From the NCBI GenBank assembly GCA_050084985.1, contig JBITNC010000001.1:75082001-75146000 (forward strand): 64,000 nt of DNA. Reading direction: 5' to 3'. Positions 46,833 to 56,330 of this stretch are shown here, in pieces. A program made the translations under genes and the position numbers. Within the stretch, counting starts at the first letter, position 1, and every line of letters begins with the position of its first letter. The stretch is from Nageia nagi (lineage: Eukaryota; Pinophyta). Under the pieces are notes generated by a model. It searched no databases, was not told the DNA's origin, and was given only the letters and a program-made list of their open reading frames with translations.

Positions 46833-48726
46833 CATTTTTAAATGAATCTAAACCCTGGAAATTATACTTTGATGGGTCCAGGTGTATGAATGGGTCAGGA
46901 GCAGGAATTGCGTTAATATCCCCATAGAACGACGTCATTCCTATGTCCTATAAATTGTCATTCGAGTGCACTAACAATATGGCAGAATATGAAGCTCTTA
47001 TATTGGGCTTGAAGGCAGCTATAGAAATTGGTATTTCACGGATACATATTTATGGAGATTCACAGCTAATAGTCAAACAGGTAAACGAGGTTTACAAGAC
47101 TAAAGATGAAAAGCTTATACCTTATAGGGATTACGTTATTAAGTTACTCACGCATTTCAAAGAATATCAGTTGGAAAGTGTTCCCAGGAGTAACAACAGA
47201 CTAGCAGACGCAATGGCAAGTGCGGCATCACTTATACCATTGGAAGTTGAGAACAAAGAAGCTAGCTTCACCATCAGAAACTTAGGAACTTCATCCATTG
47301 CTGAAGAGAGTGAAATATGTATGGTTCAAAGAGTTGGGTATGAGGAGAGTCCGTGGTACCAACATATCTTTAGATATTTGAAGGACGAATTTATTGATAC
47401 TACTTTGGATAAGCGAGAGCAAACCAGAATCAAGAGGCTTGCGACTAGGTACGTAATCATTGGTAATGTGCTTTACAAAAGGTCATTTAATGGTATTCTT
47501 TTAAGGTGCCTTCTTACTGAGGAAATTGCAACAGTACTAGAACATGCTCATGGGGGGGCATGTGGAGGGCATTTTAATGGGAGATCAGTTTTTGGCAAGC
47601 TGATCAGAATGGGTTATTGGTGGCCAACCATGGAGCATGATTGCTTTGAGCATGTCAAGAAATGTGAACAATGTCAAAGACATGCACACCTGGAGCTTAC
47701 GCCAACTCAGGAATTAAATTATGTTACATCTCCATGGCCTTTCTCTATGTGGGCTATGGATTTTATGGGAGTTATTAACCCACCATCTAGTGAGGGGCAT
47801 AAGTTTATCTTACTTGCTACAGAATATTATACGAAATGGGTTGAGGCTATCCCGTTAAAAACAGCTACACAGAAACATGTGATCAAGTTCATAAAGGAAT
47901 ACATCATTTGTAGGTTTGGTGTACCACAAAGATTAATTATGGACAATGGGACTAATTTCACAGGTAAGGATATCAAGGAGTTTTGCCAGAAAATGAAGAT
48001 TGAGCAGAGGTTTTCTTCAGTTTACTACCCCCAAGGTAATGGGCAAGCAGAGGCTACAAATAAGACGATTAAAGGGATATTGGCCAAGAATATCAAGAAG
48101 AATGGGAGAGATTGGCATGAGCAATTATCTTATGCTTTATGGGCATACAGGACAAGTGAAAGGATAGCAACAGGTGCCACCCCATATTCTCTTGTGTTTG
48201 GAGATGAAGCAGTTATTCCTCTTGAGATTGAGATACCATCGTTGAGAATTGCACTCAAGGATGTGATGAAAGAACCACAATATTTGGAGGCAAGAGTGAA
48301 TCAGCTTGAAGCACTAGACGAAAAGAGAATCACTGCGTTAGAACACCTCAGAGCATATCAACAGAGAATTAAGAGATCATATGGCAAGAGAGTGGTCCCT
48401 AAGGATTTTGAGGTTGGAGATATGGTCTTGCAAGAGAATATTTCCAATATTACAGCTAGAGATGAACTTAAGGGAAAGTTTGAGCCCAATTGGGTGGGAC
48501 CATACCTTATTACAGAAGTGTTTGGTAGGGGTGCCTGCAGGTTGTCTACATTGGATGGGGAGATTCTCAAGAATCCCATTAATGCTAGGCATTTGAAGAA
48601 ATATTACATTTAGGCGACCTACAGGTCGATATGAGCGTCTGGGTGGTATCAGAGTGTACTAAAGGAATGATCATGCGAGCAGACGTCATAAAAACAAATT
48701 AGAGAGTCAGCTTGAGTTCAGAATAG

Positions 48727-48770
48727 GAGCGCCCGCGTTCCATATCATTAAGAAAGGACCGCCTGTGTTC
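48727..48770. repeat. Pair of phased GC-rich palindromes in Tat C 3' UTR
   Basis: GAGCGCCCGCGTTC at 48727 and GACCGCCTGTGTTC at 48757, 30 bp apart. The first is identical to the copy at 44834. Confidence 0.8.
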
Positions 48771-48979
48771 CTTTATCCAGAAAATCAGCTTATCTAAGTG
48801 TCATGAGTGCATCATAGGTGTTTGATCAACGTTATATCCAGGAGAATATTGCTTTGAATTTCGTGTTTACAGACCCATGGTTAGGTCACCAGTGCTTATG
48901 AGTGGAGTTCAGCTCCCATTATCAGCTTATCATGCTTCTTGTTGGAGTGTCAGCTTCATTAGCTTATCATTATTTTGCA

Positions 48980-49255
48980 GAGTTCGGTTCTTCGGCAACT
49001 GCAGTACACCTCTTGATGCGAGGGCTCAGTTGTGTGGAATTTAGCTCTCACATATCTGCTTATCACTTGTTTTGCGGAGTTCGGTTCTTCAACAACTGGA
49101 GTACACCTCTTGATGTGAGGGCTCAGTTGTGTGGATACTTAGCTCTCCCATTATCAGCTTATCACTTGTTTTGCGGAGTTCGGTTCTTCGGCAACTGGAG
49201 TACACCTCTTGATGTGAGGGCTCAGTTGTGTGGATACTTAGCTCTCCCCTGTGTT
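48980..49255 (+). repeat. Minisatellite, unit 97-99 bp, about three copies
   Basis: Units start GAGTTCGGTTCTTC at 48980, 49077 and 49176, each with GTACACCTCTTGATG and GGGCTCAGTTGTGTGGA. A partial degenerate unit lies upstream from about 48903. Confidence 0.9.
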
Positions 49256-49285
49256 TGGTTATGGTTATCATGTTTGGTCTTGTGA

Positions 49286-49445
49286 GTTGATCATGTGTGT
49301 TATCATGTCTTGTCTTGTGAGTTGATCATGTGTGTTATCATGTCTTGTCTTGTGAGTTGATCATGTGTGTTATCATGTCTTGTCTTGTGAGTTGATCATG
49401 TGTGTTATCATGTCTTGTCTTGTGAGTTGGTCATATGTGTTGTGA
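49286..49445 (+). repeat. Minisatellite, unit 35 bp, about five copies
   Basis: Units start GTTGATCATGTGTGTTATCA at 49286, 49321, 49356 and 49391, with a variant at 49426. The first copies are nearly identical. Confidence 0.92.
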
Positions 49446-49803
49446 TGTGGTTTTGTTAAGTTGTCGTCCGGTCGGCATGTGTGGTTAAGTCGTCTGTCCT
49501 GTCATTGTTATGTGTGTTGTCAAGCATGTTGTCTTGGGTCATCAGCATTGCAGCAAGATTATCAGATTATCAGACATATCAAGCTATCACCTTCTACAGC
49601 AAAATGCAAGGGGCAAGCATGCCCAAGGTAATATCATAAGGGAGTTTTCTCAACCTATAAGCTTATCATGATGTTGTTTAAATGGTTAGCATTTATCATT
49701 GCTTATCAAAATTGCTTGCTATGATGTTGTGTTTTTACTTTGAATGTAAAATCTCAAGTCATCTCATGATTTTTTTTCGATTTCGCATCCAAAGTGGGGC
49801 ATC

Positions 49804-50640
49804 TGTTAACACATAAAAATGATTTTATGTTTTTAAATCAATAAATTAGTGAAATATGTTTGGCCTAACTATATGTCTTGAATGGATTAAAGTGATAATA
49901 TCAATGTTTGGCTTGAATATGAATATTGCATGGTTTATCTTGGATATTGCATGAATTATCTTGTTTATTGATGTATTTATCTTAAATTTTGTGAATTAAC
50001 CTTATTTATGTGGATGCACGCCGACCTATGGGCGGTATTACCTATATCTATATAAATAAGGGATCTAATAGTAAGTCCACGATAACAAGGATACACATGA
50101 TCCCGCGTATGGTCTTGTAAGTGGCTACCCCCTAAGGTATCTCTTGGTACCGCCTACAAGGCTGTGGTTTGTGTGCTTCCTTGCGCGAGCTCTCCTGACA
50201 ATTTGCGATCAATACTGATATTATACTGCAATCTGAGATATCTATACTGAAGATCTGGACCTAACTGAGAGGTCAAAGCTAACAAAATAAGGCCGTCGGC
50301 GCTCCTTTGTGAACGGAAGAACACCGCCGACGCTCTTATACCACTGAAACGGACCGCCCGCGGTCCTCTTTTCACATCCTTGCAGGTCACGACGTTGTGG
50401 AAAAGGGCAGCTTATCATCACAACATCGCCAATCTCAGCATCTTTCGTCGTCAGGTATGTTCCGTGAGGTTAGTACATAAATCACAATCTTGTTTGTTAC
50501 ATTTACACTTCTGAATTGATTATATGTTGTTTATTGTTATCTAGAATAAATTGCTACCCGTAGCTAGAATACAGATAATATTGAGTTTGTAGATAGTTGC
50601 CTATTTACTTATTTGCACTCTCAATTTTTATTTGTAAACA
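49804..50640 (+). repeat. Tat C 3' LTR
   Basis: 837 bp, identical in length to the 5' LTR. Palindromes at 50291, 50322 and 50352 keep the 31 and 30 bp spacing. The TATA-like site is at 50049-50058. It is followed by the duplicated GATGG. Confidence 0.96.
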
Positions 50641-51568
50641 GATGGCTATGACATTGTCCATAATCTAATCAATATTACAATATAGAGAATGGAAAGTATC
50701 TCCCGTCTTATGAAGCTCTTTTATTCATACATTCAGGTCTCCATCTAACAATCTGCAACTAAAAATGGCAATAGGGTTTGTTGGTGAGAATATAATAAGA
50801 TTACTCTAGTTCATTCCATATCTTATGCTTCTTCTATCTCTTTTGAATTGTTTTTATTGGTTTATAAAATCACTAGGGAGATAAATGAATTCAAAATTGA
50901 CATCCCTTTAGGTTTTTAAAAGTACTCTAACTTTCATAATGCTTCAAAATGACTTGAAATACTTCATCTTCTACCTATACAAATCCTATTTATTTAGCAT
51001 TAATGTTAACCTCAACATTGGTGATGACATTAGCATTCTCATTGGTAGATTTGGGTTTCCAACCCAATGTCAGGATGTTAGGTCATTATATTAGGTTTTA
51101 TCTAGCATTAAAGTTGGTATTTTAAGTAATAATTGGTCCATAGAATAATTTTTGATATATAGACATGAAAAACTAATCAAAATCAAAATCCCATACCTTA
51201 ATTCCTCAAATATACTAGTGTGGGTGTTGGCATGAGTGTGGGCACTAATATAAGCATTAGCGCTTGTAGTTTTGATAGTTTTAAGGAAAACACCTTGGAT
51301 GGTGATCAAATATTTGATAAAAGTAGGCATAAATATATGCGTTGGAAAGGTATTTTTGAGAAATATAAAAATGAAAAAAAAATAAACTAAATTGGAGATA
51401 TCTATCAAAATTTATTCCTTACCAAAGATGAATGATCTATTTTATGACTATTTTCTAGCTACAAATTTCCACAAACCAATAGAAAATTATTCCAAATACC
51501 ACCCAAGCATAAGAATGTGCCAAGTCCTCAGTCCAATGATATTTGTTTTTCATTCATAGATCACATTA

Positions 51569-51845
51569 CTTAGGTTATTGGATGAAAAAGAAACTAATAA
51601 GGAAATGGAGAAAGTGCATGCTTATCTAAGTGAAGTTCTCCTTAATGGTAAGGCTATCTTTTTTAAGCTCTTAATATTTTCTTATTATTGGCCATATATG
51701 AAAAAATATTGTATCCTTCATATTAAAAAATGTGAAAAGTATCAAAAGCATGGTAATTTAAAATTGGCTCCTTCATAAGAATTAGCTACAATGGTTTCAC
51801 CTTGTCCATTTGTTAATGGTTTCATCTTATCTATTTGAATTTAGT
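51569..51845 (+). pseudogene. Tat B integrase continuation after nested insertions
   Basis: The open stretch 51578-51778 and the bases before it read LLRLLDEKETN, then an FKLLIFSYYWPYMKKYCILH block and KKCEKYQKHGNLKLAPS, the integrase zinc region (second Cys pair as CEKY). It follows directly from the KRSLDEI end at 39098. The core domain is lost: near 51850 the sequence changes to copia integrase. Confidence 0.82.
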
Positions 51846-51849
51846 TTGC

Positions 51850-52075
51850 AATAGACCTATCAAATATGAATGCACAAGCTGAAGAGGTTGAATTATCCTT
51901 GATGCCTTATATTTCACAAATTTTACCTATTCATCTTTCCTAAGATGGACTTCACACAAAGACCACTTATAGGTGATATCGAAGGCAAACCTTCTATAAG
52001 TCTTTAATATTTCATTATTTAAATACCTTTATGGTTAAGGTTATCTTTAGAACAAACATTTGTGGTTAAGTACAC
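51850..52075 (-). pseudogene. Copia GAG-pre-integrase fragment
   Basis: On the minus strand it reads EGLPSISPISGLCVKSILGKM, matching EGLPSISLLIGLCEKLILGKM of copia 2 (near 55870-55920), and continues on both sides at lower similarity. An isolated fragment without LTRs, directly abutting the truncated Tat B integrase. Confidence 0.75.
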
Positions 52076-52352
52076 TCTAAAGAAAAGAACCAACTTCAAC
52101 TATGTAAATACCATTATCAATTTAGTAACATGGAAAAATAAACTTTATCATACTCCTATTGATTATTACACTTTCATTCTTGTGGAATTCAAAAATTGAA
52201 TTGTATGAAACAACTAAGGCACCATCCAAACATATATATATCAACAATCCAATTATTTAAAAAGGGAAGCATAAATAAAAACACTTTAAAAACCATTTGA
52301 ATACCATCTTGATAATAAAAAAGGCCATAAGTCAAGATGTACAAGCCACGAG
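52076..52352. other. Unidentified stretch before copia 2
   Basis: About 280 bp, AT-rich, no recognisable content. Confidence 0.5.
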
Positions 52353-52357
52353 CCATA

Positions 52358-52858
52358 TGAGAGAATTGAACTATAACATGAACAACTCTAAACTACCAAG
52401 ATCACATGAAAGCTTAAACTCACATATAAATAACCCAAATAAGATAATTTCACAAAGATAACTCAATATGTAAAGTGGTTCCTCCAACTAGGAGTACATC
52501 CACTAACTAGATCTCTCTTCTTAACAAATATGAACTCTTACAATCCTTCTACTCTTTTTTTCTAAACACTATCCCATAGCATAACTTTACTTTACAAATT
52601 GGTGTATGATCACAAAGAGGGAGCCTTCTATTTATAGGCCCAAATCCATCTTTACATCACCCTTTTATCTAATGTACAAAAACATGACATGCACATCCTT
52701 TTACCCAAGGGGCATGCTCATCACATGGAGTGTAGGACAAGCTACATTATCATATTCACATAAATACTTAAGGTACGAAATGATACTTTTAAGTATTAGT
52801 AAATTTACATAGAATATTATTACATAACCTTTACAAAAATGCAGTATACATTCCAACA
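52358..52858 (-). repeat. Copia 2 3' LTR (left in window)
   Basis: 501 bp, plus-strand TGAGAGAATTG to CATTCCAACA. The adjacent plus-strand CTCCTCCTTAA is the complement of the polypurine tract. Confidence 0.93.
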
Positions 52859-53520
52859 CTCCTCCTTAATCCAATATTGGGATAGAGTGAATAACAGAGA
52901 AAGTAAAAGAGTTCTCCTCCAAATAAATACAATAGATATGAAAACTTTTACCTATTTGTGAAGTAAGAAAGATCTAGTTTAAGATTCATTACTTTGCCAA
53001 ATACAATCATTAACCATAACCAATTTCAATGTACATAAAGTAGTCATCTAATTGGAAGTCATGAAGAGTCTCTAAGAGCTTGCATACCTGAGGTAAGTAA
53101 CCTACAAGTTATAAGCAACTCAAATAACAAGATCAATTAGATGCAACATATTCATATCAACAAAGATAGATAAATCACTCAAATACCATCATGAAATGAT
53201 CAATAGTGCACTATAAGTCATCACAAAGATACCAAGCTAAAAAAATCAATCACCTATTATATATAAAACATGTGTTGATTATCATTACAAAATAGAGCAT
53301 GCACATATGAGTTTCTCACATATGGATAAATGAATAGTTTCACAAAACACATAAGAGTTCCTCACATATGGATAGGTAAAAAATGCTATATTGACCAATC
53401 TTTTACTTTAAAAATTTATACAATAAGTTCCTCATGCAGAGCAAACTTACCATGAAGGTGTACAATAAAATCAACACTAGACAACATAAAATCCATGAAG
53501 TTTTTATCACAAATATGAAT

Positions 53521-54350
53521 TCAAACTTCACTCCCCCTTGAGGGCAACTTCACCAATTCGATAACATCCTTAAGATTACAAAATTGAGCTTCTAAGAGGG
53601 GCTTAATGAACAAATCAATGAAGTTTAAGGTGGATGGATAATATTCTAGATGTATGATGCCATTAAGAACCTTCTTTGTGATAAAATGAGCATGGATTTC
53701 CATATATTTTATTCTCTGATGGAACACAAGATTCTTAGCAACAAAAATAGCTGACTAATTATCTAAAAAAATCAAAGATGAGCCACCTTTTTCATATCTA
53801 ATTTCTTTCAAAAGATTCCTTAGCCAAATGGTTACCTGGGTTGCAACAAACATAGCATGATATTCAACTTCTATGGTGGAAAGAGAAATAGTAGGCTACT
53901 TCTTGGAAGCCCAAGAGATAGCACTAAACCAATGCTAAACACATATGTAGAGGTTGATTTCCTATCATCTCTATCTCCTCCATAGTCAAAATTTGAGAAT
54001 CTAGAGAGAATAAATGAGAAAAACTTAGAATACTTGAGAGCAAGATCCTTAGTCCCTGTAACATACTTCAATATTTGCTTAATAGCATTGAGGTGCTCAA
54101 CATATGGTTTTTGCATGAATCAAGCCATTAGATTCACTACAAAGGCAATATTAAACCTAGAAATAGTCAAACTAATTAATTGCCTATAAGCTGTAGCATC
54201 AGCTAACTAAGAGTTGGAGCTCAAAGAAATAATGATTTCAAAAGAGATTGGGATCGTAGTATATCTACACTCCTCCATTCCAAACTTCTATAAGATGTTT
54301 GATATATACTTAGATTGATTGAGATAAGTATAATCCTTATGTTGATACAC
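53521..54350 (-). pseudogene. Copia 2 RT end and RNase H, decayed
   Basis: Minus-strand stretch 54116-53871 has EHLNAIKQILKYVTGTKDL and DRDDRKSTSTYVFS; 53727-53521 has HQRIKYMEIHAHFITKKV, the conserved RNase H end of copia polyproteins, and then the C-terminus. Stops lie between. Near 53765 an ADNQSAI-like region is visible in disturbed frame. Confidence 0.85.
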
Positions 54351-54960
54351 TTACATTTCAAGATAGTAAAGCAAAATACCAACATCAATCATTTCAAATG
54401 TTGCCTTAAATTTGGATATGCACTCTTGAATGATTTCATCATTATTTTTAGTTATCAAAAGATCATCCACATAAAGAAGAATCAAGACCACATCTTTTTT
54501 TTTATTGAACACATATAGATCATAGTCAAAAAATACTTAAAGAATCCAAAATCTATAAAGTACCCTAAAATCTTTTTGTACCAGGCTCGAGGTGCTTACT
54601 TAAGTCTACATAAAGACTTTTTTAGCTTACACACAAAGGACTCTTTAATCTCCATAATGAACTCTTCTAGTTGATTCATGAATATTTCCACATCTAAGTC
54701 ATAGTAAGCATCTTTGCTATGGGAGCAAAGGTTTTCTCATAATCTACATCATATTTTTGAGCAAGACCTTTAGCTACTAACCTTGCCTTATATTTATCAA
54801 TATCTCTAATTAAATTGGACTTGACCTTATAGATCCACTTATTTCCAATAACATTCTTCTCATTGGGATAAATAACCAAATCTTAAGTTTCATTTTTTAT
54901 AAGCACCTCATACTCCACTTTCATAGCTTCCATCTAGCACTCATTCTTAGAAGCTTCTTT
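54351..54960 (-). pseudogene. Copia 2 reverse transcriptase, decayed
   Basis: The minus-strand frame 54879-54694 reads NVIGNKWIYKVKSN, then YKARLVAKGLAQKYDVDYEKTFAPI, the start of the copia RT domain. Further RT blocks, including a VDDLLI-like segment near 54480, are readable in pieces to 54351. Confidence 0.87.
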
Positions 54961-55990
54961 GAAGGTTAAGGGCTCATGCTTGTTATCATTCTTGGTAAAT
55001 AAGAATTTATTCAAGTTCATTCTCCTTGTTACTCTTTATGTTGGATAATTTTATTTCTAAGATGACTTGTTAAGATCAATATCTAACCAGCTAGGTGCAA
55101 CTAATTAGTCCTCTAGATCATCAACATCCTCATTAGAAGTAGATTCTTTAAGAAGTTCATTGAACTTTACATTTCTTGAAACAAATACAGTTTTGTAGGA
55201 TGGAGAGTAGAGCCTATAACCTTTATGCTAACTGTCATAACCCACAAAGATATATTTTTTAGCCTTTTTATCTAACTTTTTTATTTTCTCAAAAATAATG
55301 TAGGAGAATGCTTCACAACCAAACACCCTAAGGTGAGAAATGTTAAGTTTTTTTTATGACCATTCTTCAAAAGGATTTTTACTCTAAACAGCTTTTGTGG
55401 GACACCTATTCAAGGTGTAAATAGCAATGCTCACAACTTCACCCCATAAGAAACTAGGAAGATTACCCAACATGCATCTAGCCATTTTCATAATTATTAT
55501 ATTTTTTTTTTATAATACCATTCTGCTAAGGAATGTAAGGAATCATAAACTACCTCTTGATTCCATACTTAGAATAATAGTCATTAAACTCATTATTGTT
55601 GTATTCTCCCTCATTATTTGATCTTAACATCTTGATTTTAAAGTTAGTTTAATTCTCAATAAAAGCCTTAAAAACCTTAAAACTCTCAAAGGTTTGATCC
55701 TTATGCTCAGGTCATCCTACTAAAGTCATCAATGAAGGTCAAGATGTAAGATGCTCCTCCAAGCAACTTAGTCTGAAATAGACCCATCAAATTTGAATGC
55801 ATAAGTTGAAAAGGTTGAGATGCTCTTATTGCCTTATCTTTTCCAAACTTTTATCTATGCATCTTACCAAGAATTAACTTCTCGCATAAACCAATTAAAA
55901 GAGAAATTGAAGGCAAACCTTCCATAAGTTCTTGGTCTTTCATGACTTGAATACTCTTATGGTTAAGGTGCCCTAAACATTGGTGCCAAA
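54961..55990 (-). pseudogene. Copia 2 integrase and GAG-pre-integrase, decayed
   Basis: The minus-strand stretch 56051-55851 has WHQCLGHLNHKSIQVM, with the HxxxGH zinc ligands, and EGLPSISLL. Core blocks continue toward 55000 in several frames: around 55560-55620 a region equivalent to the DNGGE-containing block, and around 55290-55440 the AFGCEAF-like region. Disabled by stops. Confidence 0.82.
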
Positions 55991-56330
55991 AAGTTCCTCT
56001 AGAACACACACTTATAGCAAGACACATCTTGATCCATAATGTAGAGATCATCTTTTATTGATTCTTTAACCAACATGGCAAGTCCTCTCTTAATGCACCA
56101 GAATTGAGAGATGAACTCAAAAGAGTACCCTTTTCTAGCAACTTGGATCATAGAGAGAAGGTTCATCCTAAGCTTAAGAACATAGAGCACATTATCAAGA
56201 ACCCTCACACTTCCAATTCCTTAGACTTCAAAGGTAGAGTTATCACTTATCACAAGCACATATTTTATATACATATGAAAGTTCTCAAACTTTTTTCTTT
56301 CAAAATATAGGTGATTAGTGCAACCAAAAT
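55991..56330 (-). pseudogene. Copia 2 protease, decayed
   Basis: In the minus frame 56523-56221, DWIVNFGCTNHL stands where the family has WIxDSGCTxH, so the catalytic Asp and Ser appear changed to Asn and Phe. The frame 56208-55999 continues with NVLYVLKLRMNLLS, the family's conserved post-protease block. Confidence 0.82.

Larger units (their letters stand above)
44819..48613 (+). pseudogene. Tat C Pol polyprotein (RT, RNase H, second RNase H, integrase) with one TAG
   Basis: The frame is open from the codon after the gag TAA to 46924, stops at TAG 46925-46927, then stays open in the same frame to TAG 48611-48613. RT: FMDGFSGYNQ near 45718 and the catalytic YVDD within 45905-45919. The first RNase H (about 46320-46720) has LYVSA, IEKLCQ and LTQADP where D, E and D are expected, so it looks catalytically dead. 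The second RNase H (46855-47240) keeps YFDGS, MAEYEA, YGDSQ and LADAM. Integrase: zinc residues around GGHFNG and CEQC, core blocks WAMDFMG, IMDNGTNF and GQAEATNK, then WVGPYLI and a tail ending KKYYI. The TAG falls inside the second RNase H, most simply from CAG. Confidence 0.92.
48614..49803 (+). other. Tat C 3' untranslated region and polypurine tract
   Basis: 1.19 kb between the integrase stop and the 3' LTR. It holds a palindrome pair (48727 and 48757), two minisatellites (listed separately) and the polypurine tract AAAGTGGGGCATC at 49791-49803. No envelope-like or other gene is seen; the 127-residue frame at 48902-49285 is made of the tandem repeat. Confidence 0.85.
41830..50640 (+). 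mobile_element. Tat-lineage Ty3/gypsy element C, complete and young
   Basis: 8811 bp bounded by two 837 bp LTRs (TGTTAACA to GTAAACA) with a perfect target duplication GATGG at 41825-41829 and 50641-50645. Inside: primer site, gag-protease frame, pol with RT, RNase H, second RNase H and integrase, a 1.2 kb 3' UTR with two minisatellites, and a polypurine tract. By eye the LTRs differ at about nine positions, all transitions, with no length change. gag-pro and pol share one frame but are separated by a TAA, and pol has one further TAG. This is the only nearly intact element in the window. Confidence 0.96.
39099..51563 (-). mobile_element. Compact LTR element with long LTRs and 577 bp interior (LARD/TRIM-like)
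   Basis: LTRs at 39099-40554 and 41132-51563 (the second split by Tat C) start TGATCT and end AGATCA. The interior is only 577 bp and non-coding. On the minus strand the primer site TGATATTAGAGT (41129-41118) lies two bases from the LTR, and a purine tract TTGGGGAGATG (complement of 40555-40565) adjoins the other LTR. The flanks TATCA (39094-39098) and CATTA (51564-51568) each differ by one base from TATTA, the likely original duplication. With no protein genes it is non-autonomous, or it lost its genes. Confidence 0.8.
41132..51563 (-). repeat. Compact element, right LTR, interrupted by Tat C
   Basis: Covers 41132-41829 and 50646-51563, about 1616 bp once Tat C and one target duplication are removed. 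It starts TGATCTATAAT and ends CATAGATCA. It has about 160 bp near 50940-51105 that the left LTR lacks. Confidence 0.8.
24818..51850 (+). mobile_element. Old Tat-lineage Ty3/gypsy element B, split by nested insertions
   Basis: Parts appear in the correct order on the plus strand: 5' LTR 24818-25602, gag 25892-26557 and 32562-33371, protease 35398-35960, RT and RNase H about 36980-38260, second RNase H about 38400-38870, integrase start 39000-39098, and integrase continuing at 51569-51845. The gaps are filled by a chromovirus, a solo LTR and a compact LTR element. The integrase frame reads across the last gap when the insertion is removed, which shows this is one element. The native sequence totals about 6.5 kb; the 3' LTR is missing. 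All genes carry stops. Confidence 0.82.

Noticed and set aside
48902-49285. 127-residue frame in the Tat C 3' UTR, considered as an envelope-like or extra gene
   Set aside because: It consists of the 97-99 bp tandem repeat, and no signal peptide or transmembrane pattern typical of env is present.
49286-49445. Regular 35 bp repeats resembling a CRISPR array
   Set aside because: There are no unique spacers between units, and the sequence is a plant retrotransposon 3' UTR. It is a minisatellite.
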